Part shown: one piece after another, positions 45,813-57,362 of the stretch
How positions within the stretch are numbered: the stretch's first letter is position 1
Layout: every line of letters begins with the position of its first letter
Source of the DNA: Molanna angustata
Lineage: Eukaryota; Arthropoda; Insecta; Trichoptera; Molannidae
Direction: 5' to 3'
NCBI GenBank assembly: GCA_963576475.1
Contig: OY754977.1
Coordinates: forward strand, 30,112,172 to 30,176,171
Length of the DNA stretch: 64,000 bases
Translations under genes and position numbers: made by a program
The notes under the pieces: model-generated
What the model saw: only the letters and a program-made list of their open reading frames with translations
Databases searched by the model: none
Told to the model about the DNA's origin: nothing

Positions 45813-46004
45813 CGGGCAACTACATAACAGGTCAATTTAATATGCACCCAATAACAAGTTGCTATATTCTGGAGACTAATTAATATTAATCGTCTCACAG
45901 ATCCAGACTGAAAACACAATTAGAAACTGTGTCTCCACCGGGAATCGAACCCGGGACCCTTGGATCAGCAGTCACATACCTAACCAACTGAACCACGAAG
46001 GCCA
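45813..46004 (-). mobile_element. SINE2 copy c
   Basis: The reverse complement gives TTGGCCTTCGTGGTTCAGTT, B-box GGGTTCGATTCCCGGTGGAG and the standard body to ACCTGTTATGTAGTTGCCC. A small deletion affects the post-GACGATTAATA segment. Confidence 0.9.
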
Positions 46005-46039
46005 ACAATCATTGAAGATTTTTTGGAGTCGATGTTTTA

Positions 46040-46350
46040 TTCATTCATTCATTCATTCATACCATCACGGCATATCCCACAATGTGGGGTAACCAGCGAA
46101 AGGTATGTGGGTGTGCATTGCCTTATAAAAGGAAGCACAACACATATGTGTATACCCACACACCAGTCTCGTCTCACCTAAAAAGGCACTACATTCAGAA
46201 TGGGTGGTGAACCTCATTGCTGTACTATGTCAGATGTTATTGTTGCCTGTTGTATTTTCGATTACCCGGCTCTTACGGGACACTCGAAAACAGTAATAGA
46301 AAAGAGTGGAAGCACTATTCTAAGCCGGTGCCTCACAGCTAATTACTTTT
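46040..46350 (-). mobile_element. 5'-truncated retroposon with 13-bp TSD and (ATGA)n tail
   Basis: AGTCGATGTTTTA occurs at 46027-46039 and 46351-46363. On the minus strand the insert starts AAAAGTAATTAGCTGTGAGG, passes CGTAAGAGCCGGGTAATCG, and ends in ATGAATGAATGAATGAAT, a LINE-type simple-repeat tail. No protein is readable in its 311 bp, so the parent LINE is unidentified. Confidence 0.8.
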
Positions 46351-46524
46351 AGTCGATGTTTTAAATTACTTTTATTTATAGTTGCGGTAGAGTTGTCACG
46401 AAGCGGCAAAATCGGCGTACTTTCGGGTTGGGCCGCGGCAGCGACACAAACCCCTAGTTTATGATTATTAAAGGATGCGAGTGTTTTCGTTTGATGTATT
46501 TCATATTGGCTATTTTTTTACTCT

Positions 46525-46737
46525 TCAGATAAATTCGCAATTTTTAAGGTTATTTTTTATTGCAGATTATCAACTTGTATCATGCTGAGATTGTATTCAG
46601 AAAGTATCATCACAATATTTATATCTGTGCGTGTGTTTGCTGTGTACTATCTGCTATGTAGGTAATACATATATTATGTACGGCGTGTTCATTCTACTTT
46701 ATCGATTATAGACTAAAAGAATATAGCAGAGAGAAAC
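46525..46737 (+). repeat. HINE-B copy 3, 5' part
   Basis: CAATTTTTAAGGTTATTTTT, GCAGATTATCAACTTGTATC and TTATCGATTATAGACTAAA match the family to 46725. The first bases (ACTCTTCAGA) are degraded. The 3' continuation is displaced to 47650. Confidence 0.65.
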
Positions 46738-47227
46738 TGCTGCTTGTCCCTCTGAAATAAAAATGTTAAATACACCTATACCCACACATAGATGTATATG
46801 GGCTCATTAAATAATACATGAAATAGTGTAATAATTGGCGATATATAATAAAAACTTACTCTACTGTATGTTAAATAATGTACTAATCAGCTGTTGTATT
46901 TATTTATTAATTTATTAAAAGAAACACCAACAGAACATAGGAATACACATAAAACATAATAAAGATAGTTAGAATCATCATAGTAGTTCCAATGCTCCAA
47001 TAACAGGTGCTTACAACATATATTGAATATATTATTTACATCGTTTAATTGAAAATTAAATATAGGTATTTATTACTAATACAAACATTTATAGAAAGGT
47101 GATGCATTGCGCATCGATATCTTAATTGATTTAATTAGCCATTAGAAAATAATCTAAATAGGTGTCTATAACACACGCACACACACACAGTGTAGTGCAT
47201 TGTTAAGACACGCTTCAGAGAAGCAAT
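46738..47227. other. Insert between HINE-B copy 3 halves, no gene
   Basis: AT-rich, with a short ACAC run at 47171-47188. It may be 3' UTR of the minus-strand LINE fragment at 47228-47600. Confidence 0.4.
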
Positions 47228-47600
47228 TATTAAGGGAAAACATGTCATATTGATTGTTGACTTGCTCGTATCAAACGCTTGAAGGTGCTGAGGCTGTTTG
47301 AGAATATGTCGAGGTTCTCAATTTTTGTGTATAAATAATTTATTATAGGAGCGCATCATTCTACTCAGTGTACTGAAATGGCCTACATTGTTGTAGTATC
47401 TATTTAATCGAAATACTTCCGGGTTTCTAAGTGTAACATTGGCATGGATATTAATTTTCTCTATAATATTGGAATCGACCATACTATTAAGTATATTGTA
47501 AAGAAATATGAGCTCTGATGTTGCTCTTCTATCTGATAGTCTTTCAATATTAAAGTACTTTAGACGCTCAGAATAGGACATATCATATATATTTCTGAAA
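47228..47600 (-). pseudogene. Jockey/CR1-like LINE RT C-terminus
   Basis: The minus strand reads MSYSERLKYFNIERLSDRRA, TSELIFLYNILNSMVDSNII and PEVFRLNRYYNNVGHFSTLS, then after a frameshift near 47316 KIENLDIFSNSLSTFKRLIR. YxxRLxxFNLxxLxxRRxxxELxFLYxILN...DSxxL is the classic C-terminal stretch of these RTs, and the DIF...F tail ends the protein. It is the insertion that split HINE-B copy 3. Confidence 0.85.
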
Positions 47601-47649
47601 AAAACAAAAAAAAATCTTTTGATTCTTTTTTAAATATTGCTAATGTGTT

Positions 47650-47760
47650 TATCAAATACTCGCTTAGACCCCATTAGATTTTGAAGGGTATCGACACAAT
47701 TTTTCAGCTGTCAAATATTTCAAAGTGATCTCCTGAAACTAGCAGTATTTTCTTGTAACT
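47650..47760 (+). repeat. HINE-B copy 3, middle part
   Basis: AAATACTCGCTTAGACCCCA then TTAGATTTTGAAGGGTATC and TCAAATATTTCAAAGTGATC continue the family from where 46737 stopped. The 3' terminal repeat is missing. Confidence 0.6.
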
Positions 47761-48467
47761 CTAGAAGTAGTACAAAGCTTTTCTAAATTCATTGTTTTAA
47801 AACATGGGTTTTTATGGATAACCACAGTCAAATCTATTAATATAATTAAATTTAATTTGTTGTTTTAAAACAGAATTGAGGTTTATTTATTTATTAATTA
47901 TGATTTTAATGGCGTTGTCATTTTATTGTTAATGAAATTTTTTTTTTGTTTATTATCTACCTATTATATTATATTATAATTTTTGTGTTGATACTTAATG
48001 TACAGTGTACAGCAACATCCCATATGAGATACATCACGTATCATAATATTTCTCAACTTTTCTCAAATTCATTGTTCACTTTACATCACGATTAATCTTT
48101 TCTCTTTATGTCATTCTATGTGCTCTTGAATCCTGACATTCTATTCATATAAATTTACATATCTATTTCTGAAAAGCTGAACATTTTGCGAAAACTTTTG
48201 CTACGTGATCACCTTGCTTCTATGAAAGTAATTTAATAAGAAATGTGTATATGGGGGTGTTTAACATGACAGTTATTTTAAATCGTGTGAATTGGGCTTA
48301 AAATAAATTTATGAAACAAAAATCTAATTAAAACCATTTTCCGAGATATAGGTACGATTATTTTGGGTACTGAAGCAAAAATAGGGTAGAAGATTTAACT
48401 ATAGAAATTTTAACTATCCACTATCAAATTGTAGTGGATGTTTAAAAAACACTCAAAATTATAGGGT
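47761..48467. other. Unassigned AT-rich interval
   Basis: No recognised signal. Confidence 0.4.
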
Positions 48468-48684
48468 CACACAGACACACAAAATGTTCTACTTCAAATT
48501 CTGAATTCATCCATATATATAGAACATATTATATGCTACTACGAAGCCTCTATGTTGATATTTTTGGTATGCAAAAAGTCCACTATACCATACAAAATGT
48601 TCCTTTATACACGCGTCTTGGCTTAATACTGTCGATTCATTCAGATAATTAAATTCTCTTGAACGAATTGACAGTCGGAAAACC
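48468..48684 (-). repeat. HINE-A copy 5, 5' half only
   Basis: ACACAGACACACAAAATGTT, ATACAAAATGTTCCTTTATA and GAATTGACAGTCGGAAAACC match the 5' half of copy 3 (31150-31365) collinearly. The CTAG end and hairpin are absent. Confidence 0.65.
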
Positions 48685-49562
48685 ACTATTGTACATAGGA
48701 TTATAAAGATAACTAGATTGAAACAAATAGTAAAACAAGTTTCATGTCATGTTTTAAATGAAAAAATGTATTTATCGATTATTTTGAATATTCTTTTTAC
48801 TAATTTGTACTATCTTTTACTTTTAATCAATTGTGATTTGTTAATTGTTTTGTAAATAACATAAATCAGTAAATAAAATCGACTCGTCGTTCTCCCGGAG
48901 TAATCAATGAAATAATTATAAATAAGTACAGGACATATAAGATTCATAAAACGAGACGAAACAGTTGAGAGAAATTTGTTAATAATCGTAAATAGAGTTA
49001 GGCAATAATTGCAAACAAAAGTTTGACAATCCAATATCCCGGTCTCGTTAATCTGATTGTGGACAATATTTCTGGCTAGCAACATTTGTCGAAGGGAAAC
49101 CTTTGGACTATCACGGTCGACGACCAGCAACCGTTGCTTGTCCCATTCCCACTTCCCACAATTAAACCTCCAACCCTCTGCGACCTGAATGATAATTGAC
49201 TTCATTTATTTTCACAGAATAGCTAGAGAAGTGTGAGAATGCTAAGCCTTCGGCGTGGAAAAGGGGATAAATTCCTACTAAATTGGCCTGTCGAAAGAGA
49301 TCTATATATACAGATAAAATTCAGAGCGGACTTCGGAAAAAATTAAAAGCTAAGTTGTAGTATTGCAGCGACCAAAGCAGAATGAATTAATAAATTCTAC
49401 GTAAAATTGCATCGATAATATTTTTTTAAAAAACACACATGATACAATGTTATAAGTAAAGAATTTAATATTATTTTATTTTAATTTTTGATTAGGAAAA
49501 CAATACAGGAGTACAGAAAGAAAAGTACATGATAAATATAAAAGAAGTATACAACAATCTGA
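48685..49562. other. Unassigned interval with an unrecognised frame
   Basis: Frame 49205-48810 (minus, 131 residues) begins MKSIIIQVAEGWRFNCGKWE and is less AT-rich over 49020-49205. I recognise no domain. Its second half is low-complexity and likely chance. Confidence 0.35.
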
Positions 49563-50724
49563 ATTCATGATTACTGTACCGAAAACTTAAGTGATCAACC
49601 AACATGTAACTGCCCGATCATTGAACGAACAGAGAGCATAAAATATCTAGGAATTATATTTGATGAAAACTTGAGATGGGACTACCACATTGACTGCGTG
49701 ACATCTAAAATGAATAGATTAATATACTTCTTTAAATCAATCAGAAATGTTATTGACCTAAAACATTTGAATAATATATACTATGCTCTTTGTCATTCAA
49801 TAATGGAATATGGAATTATTGGATGGGGAAGTGCAACGCCAACAATAATAAAGAAAATAGACATAGCCCAAAAAGCTATTATAAAAGTTATACTTAAGGT
49901 ACCTATTCGAACGAATACTGAAGAGATTTTTACTAAATTCAAAGTTCCAACAATTACAAAAATATATGCAAAAAATCTGCTAATATACAAGCTAAAAAGA
50001 GAAGATCAATATACTAGCTCACAACAATATAAACACACTAGATTAAGTACAACAAATACCTTAAATATACCATATATTAAAACAACTTTTGGACAACGTA
50101 GTGTACGATATTTTTCAACAAAACTTTTCAATAGTTTACCAACAAATATTAAAAACATCAGTAATGCAAAAGAATTTAAAAAACTATCACTAAGGTGGGT
50201 TTATGAAATAGATGAAAAAATCCTTAAGGAAATAATTCTTCCAAATAAAATGTAAATGCACTATTACAAACAACAGAATAGACAATTGAAAAAAAGTGAA
50301 ACAAATAATTTATTTCCACAATTTTTGGTTGTGTGTGCATGACTCAATATGAAATATTGTATTTAGAAGGAAAGATGCATACGTTTGAATGCGTAGCGTA
50401 TGTATGTACATGTACTTATATAATATGTAAATGTATCTATAAATAAACAACGTAATAGACAATAACATAAAACTAGCTCACCTTAGCACAGGCTATGCCT
50501 AGTGAGGGGGCTAGTAAAAAAAGATACAAACAAAAAGATATGGCTTCAACTATGTAAGCACCAGTGAAGTGGTAAATTGATATTTATTGAAATGAGATAA
50601 CTTATATTTACATTGTATGTTAACTATGTATGAATAAGCTTATATTATCTTAAGATATTTTGTATCTCATATATACTGTATATTTTTGGATAGAAATAAA
50701 TAAAAAATAAAAAAAAAAAAAAAT
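49563..50724 (+). mobile_element. Jockey/CR1-like LINE 3' part (family L1), copy 2
   Basis: The open frame runs 49563-50255 without a break: ERTESIKYLGIIFDENLRWD, YHIDCVTSKMNRLIYFFKSI, YYALCHSIMEYGIIGWGSAT, AQKAIIKVILKVPI, TTFGQRSVRYFSTKLFNSLP. This covers RT block 7 (KYLG), the thumb and the C-terminus, about 230 residues, the best-kept L1 frame here. Palm (FADD) is lost by 5' truncation; a stop at 49560 precedes it. The 3' UTR has the L1 hairpin at 50473-50514 and ends in an A-rich tail at 50695-50723. Confidence 0.9.
50473..50514 (+). promoter_or_regulatory. LINE L1 3'-UTR two-tier hairpin, copy 2
   Basis: Inner stem AGGC/GCCT (50490-50493 with 50497-50500) is conserved; the outer stem uses CTAGC (50473-50477) with GCTAG (50510-50514) plus partial pairing between. 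Confidence 0.65.
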
Positions 50725-50741
50725 CTGTACACCCAATAACA

Positions 50742-51127
50742 TTGTTTCACATACATAATAGAATTAGAGCTGACACCACCCGTACAAAAAGTCTCCTTAG
50801 AACCACGGAGATGAAGACTCTACGGCCCATCGCAGGAGTAACCCTCCGTGATCAAATGAGGAGCTCCGAAATAAGGAAAATTTGTGATGTTGAGGACGTG
50901 GTACGATGGGGTAGAACAAGAAGACGTTTCTGGAGAGACCACGTGGGGAGAGCAAGCTCAGACCGAGTAGTGAGGATATCAGCTGATGAACATCCTACAG
51001 GTAGCAGACCTCCAGGAAGACCACCCAAACGATGGAGGGACAGCTGGACGTCCTCCTCCCAGGAGCAGGTGCCGAGAACTACAGGACATAGTCCTAGCTG
51101 ACGAAGAAGAAGAAGAAGAAGAAGAAT
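50742..51127 (+). pseudogene. RTE-like LINE RT C-terminus with (GAA)n tail
   Basis: RIRADTTRTKSLLRTTEMKT, LRPIAGVTLRDQMRSSEIRK, WGRTRRRFWRDHVGRASSDR and RPPGRPPKRWRDSWTSSSQE form one uninterrupted frame to ~51100, then GAA repeats to 51127. It aligns with 345-640 of the fragment at the left window edge and shows the frame before that copy's frameshift. 5'-truncated just after an L1 tail. Confidence 0.9.
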
Positions 51128-51631
51128 AGAATGGTAAGTACTACAAACTATCCACATCAATACAAAATAAAGAAAATAACAGAATATGCATATTTAAAAA
51201 TAACAAACAATTTCAATAAAAAAAAAACAACGTTAGAATAAGCATATTTAAAAAATAACAAACAATTTTAATGAAAAAAAAATGATATAACTACGTGATG
51301 TATAAAATATGGAAACAGGAACAGGAAATATGGAAAGGGAGAGGACGGACAGGGAGAGCAAATCTCATATACCTACATATGTAGAAATAATGTTGAAAAA
51401 TACGAAACCACTAATCACTGACGCAAATTACACGCATTATCTCGTGGCGAAACTGATTAATAGATGAGTCAAAGATATCAGCATGCATCGAAAATAATGC
51501 ATTAAATAATGCATTAAGGTGTTCCTATAATTTTGTTTTTTCTCATTTTTCGTAAATTGTATGTTAAGCTTTTAAAATTATCTGATATGATGTCCTATTA
51601 TTATGTACTGTAGTCTACATTTACTTGTTTT
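51128..51631. other. Unassigned AT-rich interval
   Basis: A near-duplicate pair, GCATATTTAAAAATAACAAA at 51187 and 51242, gives a ~55-bp direct repeat. Nothing else is recognised. Confidence 0.45.
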
Positions 51632-52140
51632 TACTCCTCACTAACACAAGGTGATATAGTGGGGAGTTATGATTTCGCAATTTTTAAGGGTATTTTTTTT
51701 TTTGCAGATTATCAACTAGTATCATGCTGAGATTGTATTCTGAAAGTTTCATCACAATGTATCTGTGTGTGTGTGCTATGTGCTATGTACGGCGTGTTCA
51801 TTTTACTTTATCGATTATAGACTAAAGTACTCATTCGATTCTATTCTAATTTTGCAAATTTGTATATCTAATGCTCACTTAGATCCCATTAGATTTTGAA
51901 CGATATATGAATAGTGCTTCTCAATTTTTTTAACTGTCAAATATTTCAAAGTGACCCCAAGCTCAGGAAACTTAAAATTTGAAATTTTTATTTTCAAATA
52001 GGTAAAAAGGCTCCTCACTTTCATAAAATGGCATTAAAGAAATATCAACTTTTCATATTAAAATAAACAAATAATTAAACAAACTCATTTCATAAAATCG
52101 CTGAAAATTTTCCATACAAAATTTGAGTACGGAACATCTT
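51632..52140 (+). repeat. HINE-B copy 4, 3'-truncated
   Basis: TTTTTACTCCTCACTAACAC at 51629-51648 is an intact 5' terminal repeat. The TGTGTGTGTGCTATGTGCTA patch and CATTAGATTTTGAACGATAT follow; similarity stops at CAAAATTTGAGTAC (~52130), before the second terminal repeat. Confidence 0.75.
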
Positions 52141-52389
52141 TGACTAGGTATATACCAAAGACCTTATAATAATATATACTGACTAAAGGTAATATATTAA
52201 CATTATTATTGTGAAATTTGCTCTGTTTATGTTAAATTATTATTTAATTTTACTCTTTTACATCATTTTTCATAATATCTTATATGAATATTAGGAAAAT
52301 GTTTATTTTATCAGTTTTTTTTAGAAACCGGACGTCATAAGAGTTTATTTTCTAGAAATATACTAGTTACTAATAAATATTTTGTGTTT

Positions 52390-52750
52390 TTTTACATACA
52401 TACTATCATGCCTTGTTCATATTGAGGTAGGCAGAGAGAACCGAGCGCCATACTTTCCTATTCTGATATACTTTTCTCGCTTCACTTAATCCAAACATTG
52501 CCTCATGCACACTCTCCTACTATCTACACTTCAGATTCCATTCATGTGATTTAAATGAGTCTTTCTCGACCGACCTCTATCTCTTATTCCGCATCTTTTA
52601 GCTATGTATAATTTTTTTGTTAACTGTTCTTCATCTGTTCTTTCTATGTGGCCGATCCACTTAAGGACATATATTATATTTTTATCTTGCATGTGGCGTC
52701 CTTTTCCAACATACATTCTGATCTTGTGCTTACTTTTTTTATTCAATCAC
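52390..52750 (-). pseudogene. RTE-like LINE RT C-terminus and 3' UTR
   Basis: The minus strand reads IIYVLKWIGHIERTDEEQLT then KKLYIAKRCGIRDRGRSRKT (LKWxGHxERxxEExLTKKxYxAK...GRxRKTW pattern) to 52531. Downstream, 52400-52490 holds the UTR module (plus strand GAGGTAGGCAGAGAGAACCG and CATACTTTCCTATTCTGATA) that also appears inside HINE-A and B'. Confidence 0.75.
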
Positions 52751-53919
52751 ACATCGTCTTATTACACATTTGTCTGAGAGACCTCATTTCAACGGCAGTT
52801 ATTCTACTTGGGAAACTTGATGTTTTACTATGTTGTTTTGAAAAATATATAAAAAGGACATTATTTACATTGAATTACATTCATGTATTCTCAATGTAAC
52901 ATAAAGAAATTAAGTTTATAAAAAAATAACAAAACAAATAATATTCATCAATTACTAATTTCCACTAGCGTCTACAATCCGCATTTACCATTCCGCATTA
53001 TGTTTCCGGTTGGCTCTCTGATTGGTTGAGGTCTCGTAGTATGGAGTCAAATGAGCTGTGAAATTTTATATTAAATGCAATAAATTAAGTAAAAAATGTA
53101 AATTTTACTTATAATAATTTATAATTCAATTTATAAAGCAACTCGCTCACGCGAGTCGCTATTATTATTATACACAAACTTAAACCTAACCTAATAATGC
53201 AGAAAAGAAGAGCTGGGGCTAGACGCTACTCTAATTTCCCATGTAAAGTTTGAATTTAGAACAACTTGTATAGACTTAATATTGATTTTTGAAATCATAA
53301 TATTGTGTATGTTCATCATGAGTAACAAACAACTATATTTTTCCAGACCAGCCATAACATGTCATGCATAGAAAACTTTCATATTACTATATAATATAAT
53401 TTATATTTCACAAAGTATGCTTTTGAAAAATTTCTTTTAGAATTTTTGGTTCATTGTCTTAAAATTATGCACAAAAGCTAAAGAAATATTTCATGGTATT
53501 AGTTAAAGCAGCACTTCAGAGATCAAGTGATTTTTTTTTCCTATATTATGTTTAGTATTATATATTAAAAGTGTTCTTTGATTGACCAGACTCTTATTGA
53601 GCAGTCTCTCTCGCACCCACACATTTACAGATCTATGTCACTGTGCACTACGAGCTCAGGAGATTAGTCTGTGTATAATAAATCGTTAAATTTTAGTGAC
53701 TTTAAATATATATATTTGTAAAATAGAAATAGAATAATGTTTATAAAGAAATGCTTTTACTCATAAGCAAAATTTGAATGAAAAACAGCTTTTGTTATAC
53801 TGAATGAGGGCAATATAGAAATATTATTTTCAATATTTGTCTTGTTTGTAGTAAATCGTTTGTCTAATTTAATTATTATATTTATAAAATTTCTAATACC
53901 TAATGTATGTGATTCTTAT
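52751..53919. other. Unassigned AT-rich interval
   Basis: No gene, terminal repeat or tRNA-like feature recognised. Confidence 0.4.
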
Positions 53920-54990
53920 ACATACCATAATGCCATGATCCTCACATGGTAGACAGAGAAAACTGAATGCCATATATCTTGACACACAATCATCGCCTCG
54001 TCAACATTCATACATCTTCTTATACATGTTTATCTGTTCTTCACGCTTCTAACCTTTTCGTCTTTCAAAATACCATTCACATGGTCATGCCATCCCTTTC
54101 TTGGGCGGCATTGATTTCTCATTTCATTCCTATGCGCATTGTATATTTTCTTCGTCAGGCATTCCTCATTCATTCTCCCCATGTGGCCAATTAATGAATG
54201 AAATGAATTCATCATTTTCATTCTATTAATGACATCTATCTTCATCTTAAATTCATTTTAGTGATCTCATTTAAACTGCATTTATTCTGCTTTCATGTGA
54301 CTTCTGCCATGTCCAGGTTTCACTTGCATACATCAAGGTTGGCACTATTAAGATAGCGTTATCAATGGCAACTTTAGCATCCTTTGATATGTTGCGGTCA
54401 TTCATAACTGGTCTAAGTGCTCCATTCCCTCTGTTTCTTGCCATAACTCTTCTTTCGATCTCCTTATCAATCCGTCCATTCCGGTATTCCGTTGCTTCCC
54501 AAATAGACATATTCGTCTACTTGCTTGAACCATTTGTTCTCTAATTTTATTTGGTACGCTGTTCTGCTTTCACTCTTTTGAAACACCATTTGAACTTCGA
54601 TTTGCTGGCATCCATTCTCAGTACGTTCTCTTTACATCCTTCATATACTATACTTACTGAATTGTCAACGTTTTGACATTTCTCATATACCTACTAAAAT
54701 TCAGACAGATAAATTTAAACGAATCGGAATGGGACATATTATGAATATTTCGATTTGTGTGATAGATTTTGTATTTTAATGAATTATTGTGTTGTTTTTC
54801 TTTTTAATTGTTGTGTTGTTTAATACGAGTTTTATGTTTTATTTTTACCATATTTTTATAATGGCTAAGAGGCTGTGTATGTGAATATAAATAAATAAAT
54901 TTCAGACCCTTGCTATCCTCCATAAAAGTTCTGATGCAACATTCAACGTATAGATTGAAGAGCCATGGAGATAGCATGCACCCCATTATT
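53920..54990 (-). pseudogene. RTE-like LINE RT, degraded, with 3' UTR module
   Basis: From the top: GCMLSPWLFNLYVECCIRTF (RT block 4, 54985-54905); then VLRMDASKSKFKWCFKRVKA (54620-54560) and VDEYVYLGS (block 7). NGALRPVMNDRNISKDAKVA, NAILIVPTLMYASETWTWQK and LTKKIYNAHRNEMRNQ follow, ending at 54030. Several frameshifts and stops occur, and the palm FADD segment is missing between 54900 and 54620. The UTR module occurs at 53930-53985. It shares the LTKKIYNA end with 52531-52746. Confidence 0.85.
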
Positions 54991-55039
54991 TATAGAGAAC
55001 TATGTTGTTACTGTGTCGGTGACACAAACACGTGATATT

Positions 55040-56878
55040 CAGTAGTGGCCAAAAGAATGGAAACTTTTTATTTTGACTACATTTTTCAACTTACTAGGTG
55101 ATTCATTTTACTTTTTCATTGAAATTTTATTGCATTCTTATTGTTTTTAATGACAAATATTTTCTTTTGTTTATTTCGCAAGAAACAATAAATATTTTTT
55201 TAATTGTTTTAACTTTTTTTTACAAAATTAGTTAATCCTTTCTAATTTGTCTCATAATGAGTTGTAAGGAACATATACCTTACTATTTGATGATATGAAT
55301 CATCATTATTACTCACATTTTTTTCTGGAAATTTGTTTTTTTGATGTCTGTGATCATTAGAAAGTAATTATTGAGGATATTTGAAATCCTATCTAAGCAA
55401 GAGCTATTAGTTTGTCGTTCGTCCTGTACTGTGTCATTTGTAAGTGGTTGGACTGTTTTTCAAATTCTGAGATTATTTTATTCTGAAACTTCTTCTGAAA
55501 CATGCTTGGAGGCTACTGGTCACCTACAAAATGTAGTAGAGCAGTTACCCTACGAGAAGAGGGATATACATATAAACAAATTGCTGAAAAGTTGGGACAC
55601 AGAGCGTCCAAGTCTGGAGTTCAAAGGTCTGCGAGAGGTTCAAAGTCTCCAAAAGTTTACACAATGCTGTAAAATCTGGCAGAAACCGGAAGACGTTATT
55701 GATAGACGACAGAAGGATAACGAAATTAGCTCTTCAAGACCGTAGATCCACTTCGAGTGATATCCAACACATCCTTGCTGAGAGTGGTATAATTGTAAGC
55801 GCTAGGACGATTCGACGACGCCTAGTCAACAATGGATTAAGGGCCAGAAGCCCAAGAAAAAAAGCTTACTTGAATAGTAAACAAAGGGAAAAAAGACTCA
55901 ATTGGGCAAAAGAACCCAAGAATTGGACCAAAGAAGACTGGAAGAATGTAATCTGGAGCGATGAAACAAAAATTTCTATATTTGTATCGGATGGAATAAA
56001 GTATGTTAGGAGGAGAACTGGAGAAGACTTGTTACCAGTGTGTACCACCGTCACCATGAAGCACCCTCTCAGCATAATGATATGGGGGTGCATGTCAAGA
56101 AGTGGCGTGGGTCGTCTACATATCATTGATGGGACGTTACATGAAAAAAATACAAGGAGACTATCTTGGATCCAAAGTTAAAGCCTTTTATAGCGGATCT
56201 GTTTGGAGAAAATAGAGAGACATGCATATTCCAGCAAGACAACGCACCCTGTCATACTGCTAAAAGTGTCTCAAGCTGGTTCGAAGAAAATAATATTATG
56301 GTACTTAAGTGGCCTGGTAACAGCCCAGATCTTAATTAGATAGAAAACTTGTGGGCCAGGTTGAAAATCTTTGTATCTTTATACTTTGCTGCTATTGCTT
56401 TGTGGCACATTTTAACTAATATAATTAAATAAAATCTCTTATCGAATAAGAGGGCCCTGATTGAAGCTGTAATAAAATCATGATTCAAGGTCATCAATAA
56501 TGCAGATTTGGAGAAGTTGGTGGACTCAATGCCTCGAAGAATGAAGGCTGTGATAAAAAATAAAGGCTACCCAACTAAATACTAATACTAAAGTGATTTA
56601 TCTTAAACACGTGAATTTTAAATTTTATTGTCATTAACAATTTTCCATAGCTGAGCACAATATTTTTTATATTTTATTCAAAGTACAATAATTTTAATAA
56701 AATGTGTATTATATCTGAATATTTTATGTATAAATGATAATTCATGCATAACCCACACTATTATAAAGACAAGGCAATAATATTTTTTTAGAAATATTCA
56801 TTTAGAAATCTAAGAAGGAAGATTTTCTATATAATTTAGTCGAGTAAAAAATAGTTTCCATTTTTTTGGCCACTACTG
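55040..56878 (+). mobile_element. Tc1-like DNA transposon, near full length (1,839 bp)
   Basis: The terminal inverted repeats start CAGTAGTGGCCAAAAGAATG at 55040 and end, inverted, at 56878 (…TTTTTTTGGCCACTACTG) followed by TA. The left flank is TT, so one TA of the target pair has mutated. The length fits the Tc1 family. Confidence 0.9.
55502..56582 (+). pseudogene. Tc1 transposase, DD34E, inactivated
   Basis: The N-terminal HTH part reads AVTLREEGYTYKQIAEKLGH from ~55540 and stops at ~55670. The main frame from 55699 has DDRRITKLALQDRRSTSSDI and WTKEDWKNVIWSDETKISIF with catalytic D at ~55960. A frameshift at ~56150 leads to CIFQQDNAPCHTAKSVSSWF (D at 56238) and NSPDLN-stop-IENLWARLK (E at 56343). 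The D-to-E spacing of 34 residues is the Tc1 signature. The stop at 56337-56339 and the frameshifts abolish it. About 60 bases near 56370-56435 (CTTTGTGGCACATTTTAA) look inserted; the same phrase is at ~18062. Confidence 0.9.
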
Positions 56879-57344
56879 TATTATATAGGTACAAATTTTT
56901 ATTTGTTAACCGTTCATCTTAAGTTCATTCTATATGGTCAAACAAAAAAAATATAAACCAAATTTTGAATTAATTGAACTAACATATTTAACAAACCAAA
57001 TATTTATTTAGAAATAATTGAAATAGCCCACCTAAGTGTTGAAGAATGATAAATTACTGATTTTCAAATAATAAGTACCTGCCAATAAATCTAAAGTTTA
57101 AGTTATGGTTTAAGTATTGAATTTAGAATAAAATATGAAATTATATCCAACTTTTATAGAATGCTTTTAAATAGTCTGTGAACAAAAAACTGATTTAATA
57201 GATAAACATTATTTTTGAAAAATAGTACAATATAATAATTTATAGTACAAGTCATTGAACCACTGTTAGTCAAGTAAAGGTTTTTTAAACAACTGCGATC
57301 GAGCGCCATTGTTGATTGTTTTGGCAGGGTTGAAATTCATAGTA
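56879..57344. other. Unassigned AT-rich interval
   Basis: No recognised signal. Confidence 0.4.
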
Positions 57345-57362
57345 TAATTAGTTGCATGTAAC

